A stretch of DNA of 64,000 bases from JAQBQH01 sp035607415 (GTDB lineage: Bacteria; Myxococcota_A; Polyangia; Palsa-1104), in contig DATNAQ010000080.1 in NCBI GenBank assembly GCA_035607415.1, positions 38,052 to 102,051 on the forward strand, written 5' to 3'. Position 1 is the stretch's first letter. Each line of letters starts with the position of its first letter. Under the pieces are notes generated by a model. It ran no database searches, was not told the origin of the DNA, and worked only from the letters and a program-made list of their open reading frames with translations. A program made the position numbers and the translations under genes. Positions 24,504 to 34,205 of this stretch are shown in pieces.

Positions 24504-27500
24504 CTACAGTCCGGGCAGCATCATGCGCACGAAGCTCGCCGGATTGCGCACGCGCTCGGCGGCGAAGTAGGCGCCGGCGGCGGCCGACTGCGCCGCGTCA
24601 CCGACGAGGCGCGCCTCGACGTGATGGGCGCCGAAGAGGTAGCCGCGGAAATCGGCGGCGTCGAAGCGCGCGCGCGCCGAGCGCAGCGCCAGGAGCGCAC
24701 TGTCGCGATCGCCCTGCCGCTCGGCGATGGCCGCGCGCAAGAGCAGCGCCCGCCCGCGCGCGTGCTCGCCGACGGCCTCGAGGCGACGCGCGGCGCCGAC
24801 GGCTTCGTCGAGCGCGCCGGCGGCGACCGCGGCGCGGCCGCGCAGGTGCAGCATCAGGCAGCGGACGTACTCGACGCGCAGCACCTGCGAGTGGCGCAGA
24901 TCGGGCCAGGCCGCGTGAATGCGGGCGAGCGCGCCGGCGCCGTCGCCTTCGTAGAGATCGATCTGCGACAGCGCGAGCAGCTCGAAGTAGTGCTGCAGGA
25001 AGAAGCCCTGCTGCGACCAGCTCGCCATCGCTTCGCTCACGACGCGGCGCGCGCCGGCCGGATCGTCGGCGGCGACCCACGCCAGGTTCGCCAGCCCCGT
25101 GCGCATGTTGACGGCGGTGAACAGATCGCCGCGCTCGAGCGCATCGGCGAGCTCGGCGGGCACGCGTTCTTGCAGCTCGGCGAAGCGCCCGCGGGCGACC
25201 AGCGCCGTGATGTGCAGGCGCGACAGCGAGGTGCGCTCCCAGTTCGAGCCGGCCAGATCGCGGAAGCGCGACTCGGCGAGCGCGATCGACGACGGCGCGT
25301 CGGAGAAGCGCCCTTCGAGCACCGCGGCCGTCGCGCGCGACGCCGCGGCCCAGGCGAGCGCGTAGGCGTCGCCGGTGCGCTCGGCCAGCTCCTCGGCGGC
25401 GGCGCACAGGCGCGCGGTGCGCTTGTGCGCGGGCACGCCGCGGTTGGCCGAGAAGCAGGCTTCGTAGCCGAGCGCGCGCGCGATGCGCAGCGGCTCGCCG
25501 GCGCGCAGCGACAGGAGCAGGTTGAGCGCCTGGAAGCCCGAGCCGCGGATGTTGTCGACGATGCCGAGCCCGACGGCGGCCGACCAGCAGAGATCGATGC
25601 GCAAGAGCTCGCTCGCCGACAGATCCGCCGGCTTGCGCTCGCGAAAGACGATGCCGCGCAGCCGCACGCGTGCGCGCGCCAGGAGGAGCGACGCGAGCGC
25701 CCGCCGCGGCGACTTCGGCAGCTGCAGCCCGACGGCGGCGAAGACCTCGCGCAAGAGCGCCAGCCCGGCGTCGATGCGGCCCGAGCGCAACAGCTGATCG
25801 GCGGCGAGCCGCTTGAGCTCTGCGGCCTCCTCGGGGCGCGCCAGCGCCGCCGCGGCGACGAAGGCATCGGCCGCCTCGGCGCCGCGGCCGGCCTGCGCCA
25901 GGGCGTCGCCGAGCGCCGCGTGCAGCTCGCTCGTCCCCGGCGTCAGCTCGAGCGCGAGGCGATAGAGCCGCGCCGCGCGATCGAAGGCGAGCGCATGGCG
26001 CGCCTGCGTCGCCGCGTCGACGTAGTAGCGGCGCGCGCGCCCCGGCTGCCCGGCCTCGCGGAAGTGCGTCGCGATGCGCTCGGCGTCGCCGCGCCGGCCG
26101 CGCTCGAGCGCCATCGCCAGCCGCTCGTGCGCGCCGCGCCGCCGCTCGCCGTCGAGCGCGTCGACGACGGTCTCGCGCACCCGGTCGTGATAGGAATCGA
26201 TCAGATCGGCCGGCAGCGCGCCACCGGTGCGACACAGGCGCGCGGCGCGCAGCTGCGCGGCGGCGGCGGCGAAGGCGTCGGCGTCGAGCTCGCTGGCGTG
26301 CGCGGCCACCTCCTGCAGGAGCGGACCGCCGGCCAGCGCCACGTGCTCGACGAGCGCGCGCGCCGGCGCCGGCAGCGCGGCCACACGCGCGCGCAACGCG
26401 TCCTCCAGGCGCAACGGGCCGTCGCCGCGCCGCTCGAGCCGATGGCGCACGAGCACGTCGATGAACAGCGGATGGCCGCCGGCCGCGTCGACGATGGCAT
26501 GCACGTCGACGGCGTGGGCGGGCGCCTCGGCCGCCAGCCGCGTCGCCAGCGTCACCGCGTCGGCGCCGGCCAGCGGCCCGAGCGGCAGCCGCCGCACCTC
26601 GCCGAGCCGCTCGGCCAGCGCGCGCGTGGACGCGTCGGCGTCGTCGCCCGCCGCGCGCACCGTCGCCAGGAGCATGAAGCGCGGCGCGTCGGGCCCGCGC
26701 AAGAGCTCGGCCAGGAGCTGCATGCTGTCGGCGTCGGTCCACTGCAGATCGTCGATGGCCACGATGAGCGGCTTGTGCGCCGCCAGCCGCGCCACCACCC
26801 GCCGCAGCGCCGCGAACGCCCTCCGCCGCCGCTTCTGCGGATCGGCGCGCCGCTCGGGCAGCATCGTCTGCTTGGAGCCGATCGACGCCAGCGCCGGAAA
26901 CAGCTCGGCCGCCAGATCCGCGTCGGGCGCGCCCTCGAGGAGGAGCCCGTCGGCGTGCAGCTCGGCCACCGTCACCGCCAGCAGATCGATGACCTCGTCG
27001 AGCGCCTTGTAGGGCACCGACTCGTGCTCGTAGCAGCGCCCGCGCAGCGCCAGCGCCCGCGCCGACGGCACGCGCCGCGCGAATTCGGCGATGAGCGCGC
27101 TCTTGCCCACGCCCGACTCGCCCTCGACGAACACCGCCACCGGCGCCCCGCTCGTCTCGACCTCGGCGAAGAGCGCCTCGAGCGTGCGCAGCTCGACGGC
27201 GCGCCCGACGAACGGCGCATCGGCGATGGCGAGCGCGCGCGGCTGCGACGCGCCCAGCCACTCGACCACCTGCCGCGCCGTCGGCCGCGCCGCCGCGTCG
27301 TGATCGAGCAGCGCCGTGCACAAGGAGTCGAGATCGCGCGGCACCGCGGGCACGAGCTCGCGCGGCGACCACAGCCGCACGCCGAGCTGCACGCGCCGGA
27401 TGGCCGCGCGCACGTTGGGATCGGGCAGCCGCCCCGTGAGCAGCCGATAGAGCAGCACGCCCACCGAGTAGCAATCGGACGCCGGCCCGACGGAGCGCGC

Positions 27501-28172
27501 GACCAGCTGCTCGGGCGCCATGAACGCCTCGGTGCCGACGACCGGACCGTCCGCCGGCTGCGGCGAGGTCACGTCGGCGGCGACGCCGAAGTCGAGCAGC
27601 ACCACGCGCCCGTCCTGGTCGACGAGGATGTTGGACGGCTTGATGTCGCGGTGCACCTTGCCGGCGTCGTGCAGGTAGGCCAGCGCCTGCGCGATCTGCG
27701 CCAGCGCCGCGCGCAGCCGCTCCTCGTCGTACGCCGGCGGCGACGGCGGCGGCAGCGCGGTCAGCGGCGCCGAGGCCGACGGCAGCGGAATCGGCACCTC
27801 GACGCGGCTGAGCGGGCGCGTCGACGCGTCGCTCGCCGGCGGCGACTCGCCGCAGACCCAGCGCAGGACATCGACGCCGTCGACCAGCTCCATCGTGAAG
27901 AACCAGCACCCTTCGTCCTCGAAGAGCTCGCCGAGCCGCACGAGGTTGCGATGATGCAGCCCGGCGAGCGCGCGGAACTCCTGCTTGAGCCGCACGATGT
28001 CGTCGTGCGAGAGGCGCTGCAGCGTCTTGGCCGCGACGCCCGTGCCGAGCTCGTGATCGACGAGCTCGTACACGATGCCCATGCCGCCGGCGCCGATGCG
28101 GCGCACGACCTCGAAGCGGCGGGTGGGACGAAACGGCCGCTCGTCCTCGCTCGCGGGCGACATTCCGCGCAT
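24504..28172 (-). CDS. Ser/Thr kinase fused to AAA ATPase and helical repeats (PknK-like)
   Basis: About 1222 residues. The N-terminal kinase domain has RRIGAGGMGIVYE, catalytic loop KVHRDIKPSNILVDQDGRVV, DFG (LLDFGVAAD) and MAPEQ, all intact, so it should be active; a Pro/Ser insert sits before the catalytic loop. An AAA/STAND-type NTPase follows (VFVEGESGVGKSALIAEFAR; LIVAIDDLQWTDADSMQLLA), then some 600 residues of Ala-rich TPR-like repeats ending LPGL. This is the large regulatory kinase architecture common in myxobacteria, with STAND-like nucleotide-driven assembly. It is transcribed away from the second pilin operon and toward cpaB, which starts 85-115 bp after its stop. ATGs at 28163, 28211 and 28232 are also possible; 28232 lies in the shared motif. 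Confidence 0.9.
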   Translation of the reverse strand: MRGMSPASEDERPFRPTRRFEVVRRIGAGGMGIVYELVDHELGTGVAAKTLQRLSHDDIVRLKQEFRALAGLHHRNLVRLGELFEDEGCWFFTMELVDGVDVLRWVCGESPPASDASTRPLSRVEVPIPLPSASAPLTALPPPSPPAYDEERLRAALAQIAQALAYLHDAGKVHRDIKPSNILVDQDGRVVLLDFGVAADVTSPQPADGPVVGTEAFMAPEQLVARSVGPASDCYSVGVLLYRLLTGRLPDPNVRAAIRRVQLGVRLWSPRELVPAVPRDLDSLCTALLDHDAAARPTARQVVEWLGASQPRALAIADAPFVGRAVELRTLEALFAEVETSGAPVAVFVEGESGVGKSALIAEFARRVPSARALALRGRCYEHESVPYKALDEVIDLLAVTVAELHADGLLLEGAPDADLAAELFPALASIGSKQTMLPERRADPQKRRRRAFAALRRVVARLAAHKPLIVAIDDLQWTDADSMQLLAELLRGPDAPRFMLLATVRAAGDDADASTRALAERLGEVRRLPLGPLAGADAVTLATRLAAEAPAHAVDVHAIVDAAGGHPLFIDVLVRHRLERRGDGPLRLEDALRARVAALPAPARALVEHVALAGGPLLQEVAAHASELDADAFAAAAAQLRAARLCRTGGALPADLIDSYHDRVRETVVDALDGERRRGAHERLAMALERGRRGDAERIATHFREAGQPGRARRYYVDAATQARHALAFDRAARLYRLALELTPGTSELHAALGDALAQAGRGAEAADAFVAAAALARPEEAAELKRLAADQLLRSGRIDAGLALLREVFAAVGLQLPKSPRRALASLLLARARVRLRGIVFRERKPADLSASELLRIDLCWSAAVGLGIVDNIRGSGFQALNLLLSLRAGEPLRIARALGYEACFSANRGVPAHKRTARLCAAAEELAERTGDAYALAWAAASRATAAVLEGRFSDAPSSIALAESRFRDLAGSNWERTSLSRLHITALVARGRFAELQERVPAELADALERGDLFTAVNMRTGLANLAWVAADDPAGARRVVSEAMASWSQQGFFLQHYFELLALSQIDLYEGDGAGALARIHAAWPDLRHSQVLRVEYVRCLMLHLRGRAAVAAGALDEAVGAARRLEAVGEHARGRALLLRAAIAERQGDRDSALLALRSARARFDAADFRGYLFGAHHVEARLVGDAAQSAAAGAYFAAERVRNPASFVRMMLPGL

Positions 28173-28223
28173 GCGCCGCAATTCTACGGCAATTTTGTCC
28201 GACGCACCCATCCACGCGTCGAG

Positions 28224-28244
28224 CTGGATCATGAAGTAGACACT
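28224..28244 (+). promoter_or_regulatory. Shared 21-bp motif, copy 2 (upstream of the second pilin operon)
   Basis: CTGGATCAT, GA, AGTAGACACT on the plus strand, 57 bases before the pilin ATG at 28302 and between two divergent genes. It matches copy 1 (11620-11640) at 19 of 21 positions, with only the central two bases different. It could serve either or both divergent genes. Confidence 0.5.
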
Positions 28245-28272
28245 CGTGCCGCGAATCACTCGTGCATGGGCG

Positions 28273-28287
28273 TGGCGTGAAACTTGT
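28273..28287 (+). promoter_or_regulatory. Sigma-54-like element before the second pilin operon
   Basis: TGGCGTGAAACTTGT with GG-N10-GT spacing; the -12 C is T, and the -24 CAC is CGT. It ends 14 bases before the SD-less ATG at 28302, the same distance as the cpaB element to its GTG. Confidence 0.35.
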
Positions 28288-28301
28288 AACGCGCTCGCGC
28301 A

Positions 28302-28952
28302 ATGCGGCGACGACGCGTCCGCGGCGCAACCACGGTCGAGTGGCTGATCCTGGCGATGCTGATGGGCGTGGCGTCGATCGTCGTGTGGCAGCAGCTCCGC
28401 GCGCGCGTCGCCGACACCGTCGTGCGCGGCGGTGACTGCGTGCTGACGCTCGACGGCGCCTGCGCCGGCGGCAGCGTGGCAGCGGCCGCCGTCGCGGCGG
28501 CGCCGGCGTTCCGCGGCGATGCGCCCGCGACCCGCGCGCCCGCGAGCAGCGCCCCCACGGGCGTCATCCCCGTCGCCGGCGAGCTGCCGGTCGGCGCGCC
28601 GGTCGGCTCGTCGTCGTCGCTGTCGTGGGGTCCGCCCGGCTTCACGCAAGGCTGGACCGCGCAGCAGCGCGAGCAGTACCTCATGCAACACGGCGTCGCC
28701 GATCCCGACGTCACCTACTGGACCCCGTTCTGGGACGGCGGCCCGCCCAACTACTACACCGGCCACTCCGACACCGGCGCGCGCAACACCTTCGGCACCA
28801 TCCACGACTACAACATCGGGCACGACGACTGGGGATGGCTCGGCGACTACTTCGACGTGGTCACGCCGCTCAGCGGCCGCACGCACACCGACATCGACGA
28901 CTCGGTCTCACGCCTCGGCCGCGCCCTCGAGGGCGCGCTCGGGATCAAATAG
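28302..28952 (+). CDS. Second extended Flp-type pilin (216 aa)
   Basis: The N-terminus is a clear Flp prepilin: MRRRRVRG leader, then ATTVEWLILAMLMGVASIVV with Glu at +5. Past the helix are two cysteines (GGDCVLTLDGACAGG), an Ala/Pro linker, and a C-terminal domain of about 100 residues rich in Trp, Tyr, Asp and His (VTYWTPFWDGGPPNYYTGHS; DYNIGHDDWGWLGDYFDVVT). That composition suggests a carbohydrate- or metal-binding module displayed on the pilus. It heads an apparent operon with the MYXO-CTERM protein (8-bp gap) and a Ser/Thr kinase. No Shine-Dalgarno. A family name for the C-terminal domain is not known to me. Confidence 0.82.
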   Translation: MRRRRVRGATTVEWLILAMLMGVASIVVWQQLRARVADTVVRGGDCVLTLDGACAGGSVAAAAVAAAPAFRGDAPATRAPASSAPTGVIPVAGELPVGAPVGSSSSLSWGPPGFTQGWTAQQREQYLMQHGVADPDVTYWTPFWDGGPPNYYTGHSDTGARNTFGTIHDYNIGHDDWGWLGDYFDVVTPLSGRTHTDIDDSVSRLGRALEGALGIK

Positions 28953-28960
28953 GAGCGTTC

Positions 28961-30775
28961 GTGAAGCCGATCCTCGCCGTCGTCGTCGCCCTCGCCCTCG
29001 TGCTGGTCGCGCGCCCGTCGCTGGCGCAGCAGAAGTGGCCGTTCGCGTTCGATCCCAACATCACCGCCGATCCGAGCGGCACCGCCAACGCCATCGCCAC
29101 CGGCGCGGCCACGCTGCCCGCGCTGCCGCTGGCGTCGATGACGACGCTGCAATCGGATCAGGTGACCTTGTGGTACTGGCCCGAGTCGGCCGCGCTGCTC
29201 GAGCGCATCCAGGCGGCGGGTGCCAACCCGACGATGATGACGTGGCCGACGACGCCGGTGATGTGCAAACGGCACGACGCCTTTTCGGTTCCGGCGATCC
29301 TTCTGCCCGCTGCGAGCGCCGCCTGCACCAGCGCCGACGCGTCGATCCGCGCCCAGGTCGCCAACCTCGGCGCCTGCGACGCGGTCGAGCAGCCCGAACG
29401 CTACGCGCTCGCCTACGATCCGAACAGCGCGCGCAGCGACGTCGGCAACCTCGAGGATTTGATCGGCCTGGCCGGCCAGGGGCTGAGCCTCACGCCCGTC
29501 CCCGACGGCCTTCTGCCCGACGACTTCGTGCCGACGCTGCGCACCATCATCGACAAGATCCGCCACGACAAGCTGGTGCAGGGCCTCGCCGGCGCGCGCG
29601 CCGCCTACGCGCAGGCCAAATCGATCGGCGCGAGCAACGCCAGCTGCTTCGACCCGACGGCGCTGGCGGCGCTGAACGCGTCGATCGACGGCCTCACCGG
29701 CGAGCTCGACGCCGCGCAGGCGCTCCTCGACAAGCAAGACGCCGACGGCAACGCCGCGCGCATGCACGAGGAGCTCTGCCTGGCCGCGCAGAGCCGCGTG
29801 CGCAACACGCTGCCCTTCCCGTCGCTGACGGCGGCCGAGCGCAAGGCGCTCGCGTTCTGGCTCGGCGGCATCTACTGGCGCATGCGCGGCGGCGGCCTCA
29901 TCCCGCTCGGCTCGACGCAGGACGCGCGCATCTATTTTCTTTTGAGCCCGTTCACGCAGATCGGCGAGGTCGCCGGCGGGCAGGACGGCTCCGACGCCGC
30001 GTTCGACATCTACCTGCAGATCTTCGAAGGCTGGAGCGACTGGCAGGACATGGGCAACGTGCAGCCCGGCGGCGACAAGTACGCCGACCTCGTCAGCATG
30101 GCGAGCCGCGGCGGGCGCCAGGTCGGCAGCGCCGTGTCGCTGCTCGGGCCGCGCGGCTACGACACGCTCGCGCTCGACACCGGCGGGCTGCACATGGGGC
30201 CCTGCTATTTCTACGCGTACTACCCGCTCGCCTGGTTTCGCTGGGCGACGCAGCTGACGGCGCCGTACAGCGCGTACATCGACTGGGCGACGGCGACGGG
30301 CGAGCTCTGCTCGGGCGCATCGATCGCGCTCGGGTTCGCCGAGACGCTGCTCGCCGGCAAGGCGACGGGCCAACCGCCGACGGTGGACCTGTGCGCCGGC
30401 AAGAGCTGCGGCGACGACGGCTGCGGCGGCTCGTGCGGCGCGTGCCCCGGCGGCGGCGTCTGCTCGAGCGCCGGCACCTGCGTCGCGGCCAGCTCGCCCG
30501 ACGGTGGCGCGAGCGGCGGCGGCGGTGTCGATGGCGGCCTCGGAGGCAACGGCGGCGGCAGCGGCGGCAGTGGCGGCAGCGGTGACAACGGCGGCAGCGG
30601 TGACAACGGTGACAACGGCACCGGCGGCAGCGGCGCGCCTCCCGCAACCGCGCACGGCTGCGCCATGAGCCACGGTGGCAGCGCCCCCTCCGCGCTCGCC
30701 CTCGCGCTCGTCCTCATCGCCCTCCTCGCCCGCCGCGTCGTCCCCGGTTGGCTGCGCCGTCGCACGATGATATGA
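28961..30775 (+). CDS. Exported protein with MYXO-CTERM-like sorting tail
   Basis: 604 residues from GTG 28961, five bases after AGGAG. It has a signal peptide (VKPILAVVVALALVLVARPS, cleavage near SLAQ), then a mainly helical body of about 480 residues with paired cysteines (PVMCKRHDAF; NASCFDPTAL). A Cys-rich module (CAGKSCGDDGCGGSCGACPG) and a long Gly/Ser/Asn linker follow. The C-terminus has Gly-Cys (HGCAMSHGG), a hydrophobic helix (SALALALVLIALLARR) and an Arg cluster, the pattern of the MYXO-CTERM domain that directs proteins to the cell surface in Myxococcota. It follows the extended pilin gene, so it may be a surface partner of the pilus. Function unknown. Confidence 0.78.
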   Translation: MKPILAVVVALALVLVARPSLAQQKWPFAFDPNITADPSGTANAIATGAATLPALPLASMTTLQSDQVTLWYWPESAALLERIQAAGANPTMMTWPTTPVMCKRHDAFSVPAILLPAASAACTSADASIRAQVANLGACDAVEQPERYALAYDPNSARSDVGNLEDLIGLAGQGLSLTPVPDGLLPDDFVPTLRTIIDKIRHDKLVQGLAGARAAYAQAKSIGASNASCFDPTALAALNASIDGLTGELDAAQALLDKQDADGNAARMHEELCLAAQSRVRNTLPFPSLTAAERKALAFWLGGIYWRMRGGGLIPLGSTQDARIYFLLSPFTQIGEVAGGQDGSDAAFDIYLQIFEGWSDWQDMGNVQPGGDKYADLVSMASRGGRQVGSAVSLLGPRGYDTLALDTGGLHMGPCYFYAYYPLAWFRWATQLTAPYSAYIDWATATGELCSGASIALGFAETLLAGKATGQPPTVDLCAGKSCGDDGCGGSCGACPGGGVCSSAGTCVAASSPDGGASGGGGVDGGLGGNGGGSGGSGGSGDNGGSGDNGDNGTGGSGAPPATAHGCAMSHGGSAPSALALALVLIALLARRVVPGWLRRRTMI

Positions 30776-30784
30776 ACCAACGAG

Positions 30785-33577
30785 TTGGATCCGAAAGCGC
30801 CCGCCAAGGACGGCCCGCCTCCGCTCGCGCCAACCGAGCCCGAGGCGCCGCCGACGGTCACTGAAGCGCCCGCGATCGGACGCTACGTCTTCCGGCGCTG
30901 GATTGGGACCGGCGGCATGGGCGTGGTCATCGCCGCCTACGATCCGGAGCTCGATCGCCAGGTCGCCATCAAGCTGGTCCTCGCCAACAGCGACGAGGCG
31001 CGCGCGCGCCTGATGCGCGAAGCGCAGGCCATGGCGCGCCTGTCGCAGCCGAACGTCGTCACGGTCTACGAGGTGATCTGGAGCGGCGAGCGCGCCGGCA
31101 TCGTCATGGAGCTCGTCGACGGCGAGGATCTCGCCAGCTGGCAGCGGACCGCTCGGCCGGGCTGGCGCGAGGTCGTCGACGCCTACGTGCAAGCCGCGCG
31201 CGGGCTCGCGGCCGCGCATCGTGCAGGGCTCGTCCACCGCGACTTCAAGCCGTCGAACGCGCTGCGCGATCGCGAGGGCGTCGTACGCGTCACCGACTTC
31301 GGGCTGGTGCGCTCGGGGCCCGCCGACGCCAACAGCGAAGCGGCCGACGCCGACGCGGCCGCCGAGGCGCCGGCGTCATTCACGTCGACGCTGACGCGCA
31401 CCGGCTCGATCGTCGGCACGCCCGCCTACATGGCGCCCGAGCAGCACATGCGCGGAACCGTCGACGCGCGCACCGATCAGTGGGCGCTGGCCTGCTCGCT
31501 CTACGAGGCGTTGTATGGGCAGCGCCCCTTCGTCGGCGACAATCGCCAGGCGCTCGCCGCGGCGGTGGTCCGCGGCGTCCCGCGGCCGGAGCCGTCGGAC
31601 AGCGAGGTGCCGCGCCGCCTCCGCGCCGTCCTGCGACGGGCGCTGGCGCCGCGGCCCGAGGATCGCTTCGCCAACATGGAGGCGCTGATCGCGGCGCTGT
31701 CACCGCCCCGTCGGGCGAGCCGCATCGCGGCCGGTGTCGCCGGGTTGCTGATGGCCGCGGCGCTCGTCACGGGCGTCGTGATCGCGCGCCACCGCTCGAC
31801 CTGCCAGGGGCTCGACGGACCGTTGACCACGTTCTGGACCGCGGCGCGCAAAGCGGCCGTGCGCGCCCGCTTCGCCGCCGTCGGGGCCGGGCTGCCTCCC
31901 GCCCTCGCCGATCAGGTGATCGGACGCATCGACGCGTACGGCGCCGATTGGTTGGCCGCGCGCACCAACGCGTGCGTCGACGGGCAAAAGGGCCTGGAGT
32001 CGCGCGAGCTGCTCGACAGCCGCATGCGTTGTCTCGATCAGCGGCTCGCCGAGCTCTCGGTCGTCGTGGACGGGTTGACCGAAGCCGGGCCGGCCACCTT
32101 GCGCAGCGCCGGCGACGCGGTCGAGAAGCTGCATCTCGTCGCCGACTGTCAGGATCCGCGCGACGCGGTGCCGCGGCCGGCGAGCGCGACCGCGCGCGCA
32201 TCGATCGTAGAGGCGGAAAATGGGCTGGCGCGCGCCTGGGCCCTGCAAGCGCTCGAACAGTTCGAACGCGCGCTGCCGCTGGCGCAAAAGGCGGTCGCCG
32301 TCGGCGAGCGCACCGGCTTCGCGCCGCTGTTGGCGCGCGCGCTGGTGCTGCGCGGCGAGTGCGAGGATCGCAAGCACGAGTACGCCGCGGCCCAGGCGAC
32401 CTACGAGCGCGCGGCGAGCGCCGCCGCCGACGCGAAGGACGACGCCGGCGTCGTCGAGGCGCTGGCGCGCGGCAGCCTCGTCGTCGGCAACCACATGGGA
32501 CGGCCGGCCGAGGCGCTGGCGTCGCGCCGCTTCGTCGATCTGGCGTTGCAGCGCGCCGGCCAGCCGCCGCGGGTGCGCGCCATGTGGCACCACATCCTGG
32601 CGATCCTGCTCTACACGCAGGAGCACTACGACGAGGCGCTGGCGTCGGAGCGCGACGCGGTGGAGACCTGGCGCAAGATCGTTCCGCCGCGCCACGTCTA
32701 TCTCGTCGACTCGCTCGAGACCGAAGGCAACATCGAGGTCGCGCGCGGCGAGGTCGCGAAGGCCGACGCGCTGCTCGAGGAGGTGCTCGCCGCGCGCATC
32801 GCCTCGCGCGGGCCCGACGATCCCGGCGTCAGCGACGCGCTCACCAACCTCGGCACGCTCGAGGGATCGCGCGGGAACCTGCCCGCCGCGCTCGCCTACC
32901 TCGAGCGGGCGACGGCGTCGGCCCGCAACGCCGGCGTGCCGAGCTATCTCGCCAGCTACAACCTCGGCCTCGCCCAGCTCGACGCCGGCCGCTGGCAGGC
33001 GGCGGTCGGGACGCTCGAATCGGCGCGCGCGACCGTCGAGCGCGAGGCGCCCGGCAACTCGGTGTACGCCGGTGAGGTCGAGATCTGGCTCGGCGCCGCA
33101 CACCTGGCGCTCGGCGAGCTCGACGAGGCCCACCGGCTCATCGAGCATGGCCTGGCGACGGCGCGCGCGGCAGCCTCGGGCGCGCTCGTCGAGCCGTTGG
33201 CGCTCTCCGCGCGCGCGGCGCTGGCGCGGCACGATCTCGCCACGGCGAAGTCGCGGCTCGCCGAGATCGGCAAGCGGAGCGACGGCGAGGTGTCGTTGAC
33301 GCTGCTGGCGAACGCCGAGCTGACGCGCAAGGAGCACGGTTGCCGGGAGGCGCGCCCGCGCTACGAGCGCGCGCTGTCGCTCGTGAAGAAGGACGGCGGG
33401 CCGATGGTGAAGTCGGCGGCCACGGTCGGGCTGGCCGAATGTCTCGTCGAGCTCGGCAGGCGCGCCGACGCGGCGGCGCTGCTCGAGCCGCACGTCGCCT
33501 GGTTGAACGAGGTAGGCGCCGAGCCGGCGGCGCGTGCCGCCGCCAAGCTCGCGCTGGCCCGCGCTACTGCCAGGTGA
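30785..33577 (+). CDS. Transmembrane Ser/Thr kinase with TPR-rich C-terminus
   Basis: 930 residues from a TTG start at 30785, nine bases after the MYXO-CTERM gene. The kinase domain (~34-300) shows GTGGMGVV (41-48), VAIK Lys63, HRDFKPSNALRDREG, DFG and YMAPEQHMRG. A transmembrane helix (AAGVAGLLMAAALVTGVVIA, ~315-335) follows, then about 580 residues of TPR-like repeats outside (ALPLAQKAVAVGERTGFAPL; ALASERDAVETWRKIVPPRH; TNLGTLEGSRGNLPAALAYL). This kinase-TM-TPR layout is common in myxobacteria, where the TPR part senses partner proteins. As a member of the pilin operon it could phosphorylate the FHA-bound partners of the Tad machine. It overlaps the convergent gene by 14 bp. Confidence 0.9.
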   Translation: MDPKAPAKDGPPPLAPTEPEAPPTVTEAPAIGRYVFRRWIGTGGMGVVIAAYDPELDRQVAIKLVLANSDEARARLMREAQAMARLSQPNVVTVYEVIWSGERAGIVMELVDGEDLASWQRTARPGWREVVDAYVQAARGLAAAHRAGLVHRDFKPSNALRDREGVVRVTDFGLVRSGPADANSEAADADAAAEAPASFTSTLTRTGSIVGTPAYMAPEQHMRGTVDARTDQWALACSLYEALYGQRPFVGDNRQALAAAVVRGVPRPEPSDSEVPRRLRAVLRRALAPRPEDRFANMEALIAALSPPRRASRIAAGVAGLLMAAALVTGVVIARHRSTCQGLDGPLTTFWTAARKAAVRARFAAVGAGLPPALADQVIGRIDAYGADWLAARTNACVDGQKGLESRELLDSRMRCLDQRLAELSVVVDGLTEAGPATLRSAGDAVEKLHLVADCQDPRDAVPRPASATARASIVEAENGLARAWALQALEQFERALPLAQKAVAVGERTGFAPLLARALVLRGECEDRKHEYAAAQATYERAASAAADAKDDAGVVEALARGSLVVGNHMGRPAEALASRRFVDLALQRAGQPPRVRAMWHHILAILLYTQEHYDEALASERDAVETWRKIVPPRHVYLVDSLETEGNIEVARGEVAKADALLEEVLAARIASRGPDDPGVSDALTNLGTLEGSRGNLPAALAYLERATASARNAGVPSYLASYNLGLAQLDAGRWQAAVGTLESARATVEREAPGNSVYAGEVEIWLGAAHLALGELDEAHRLIEHGLATARAAASGALVEPLALSARAALARHDLATAKSRLAEIGKRSDGEVSLTLLANAELTRKEHGCREARPRYERALSLVKKDGGPMVKSAATVGLAECLVELGRRADAAALLEPHVAWLNEVGAEPAARAAAKLALARATAR

Positions 33578-34205
33578 TGTCGCACTGCCATTTTACGGCG
33601 GCGACGCCGCGCACCTGTCCATCGGGCAGCAGCGACCGCGGCCGCGCCAGCACGCTCTTGGCGCCGGCGCGCGTGAGCAGCACGTCGACGTAGGTCTCGA
33701 GCACCGTCGCCGTCCAGCCGGCGAGCATCGCCGGCAGCCGCGGCCGCTGCAACAGCGCGTGCCGCTCGCCGACGAGCTCGACGCTGCCCGCGGCGAAGTC
33801 GAAGTACTGCTCCTGCAGCGCCGAGAGCCGCTCGATGACGTGCATCGGCGAGATCAGCTTGAGGAGCACGCGATAGATCCCGCCCACGTCGCGCTCGGCC
33901 TGGTAGCGCGAGCGGATGCGGACGAACTCGGAGAAGCTCTTGCGCGACTGCCGCGCGCAGACGTAGCCGGCGACGATGAGCGGGATGATGTCGTAGTAGG
34001 TCGACGGCAGGAACTTCTGCGCGAAGAACCCGGGGAGCGCCGGATCGCGAAAGCCACGCAGCATCTCGTCGACGCCGCCGGGAACGTGCTCGGACACGTA
34101 CTCGAGATGGCCGCGATAGGCGACGCCTTTGACGCGGAACGGACTCTCGCCCGGACGAAACGGTAACGGTCGCGACTCGTCGAGGGGCTGCGTAGCACGC
34201 GACAT
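33564..34205 (-). CDS. Uncharacterised protein, myxobacterial paralogous family type
   Basis: A 213-residue soluble protein. The sequence PFRVKGVAYRGHLEYVSEHV with LRGFRDPALPGFFAQKFLPS then TYYDIIPLI, and RIRSRYQAERDVGGIYRVLL with LKLISPMHVIERL, matches my memory of the Myxococcales paralogous families of the TIGR02265/DUF2378 type. These have no known function but are present in many copies. Trp/Cys at the C-terminus (VKWQCDITWQ) is a further trait. Transcribed alone, convergent with the kinase gene. The family placement is from memory and only moderate. Confidence 0.6.
   Translation of the reverse strand: MSRATQPLDESRPLPFRPGESPFRVKGVAYRGHLEYVSEHVPGGVDEMLRGFRDPALPGFFAQKFLPSTYYDIIPLIVAGYVCARQSRKSFSEFVRIRSRYQAERDVGGIYRVLLKLISPMHVIERLSALQEQYFDFAAGSVELVGERHALLQRPRLPAMLAGWTATVLETYVDVLLTRAGAKSVLARPRSLLPDGQVRGVAAVKWQCDITWQ

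Noticed and set aside
28211..28232. ATG codons at 28211 and 28232 as the kinase start
   Set aside because: 28232 lies inside the shared 21-bp motif and both would add a short non-conserved leader; the kinase fold begins soon after 28163-28172. Not excluded.
28625..28960. In-frame upstream extension of the MYXO-CTERM protein
   Set aside because: The frame is open but overlaps the extended pilin gene and would put over 100 Arg-rich residues before a clean signal peptide; GTG 28961 with AGGAG is the better start.
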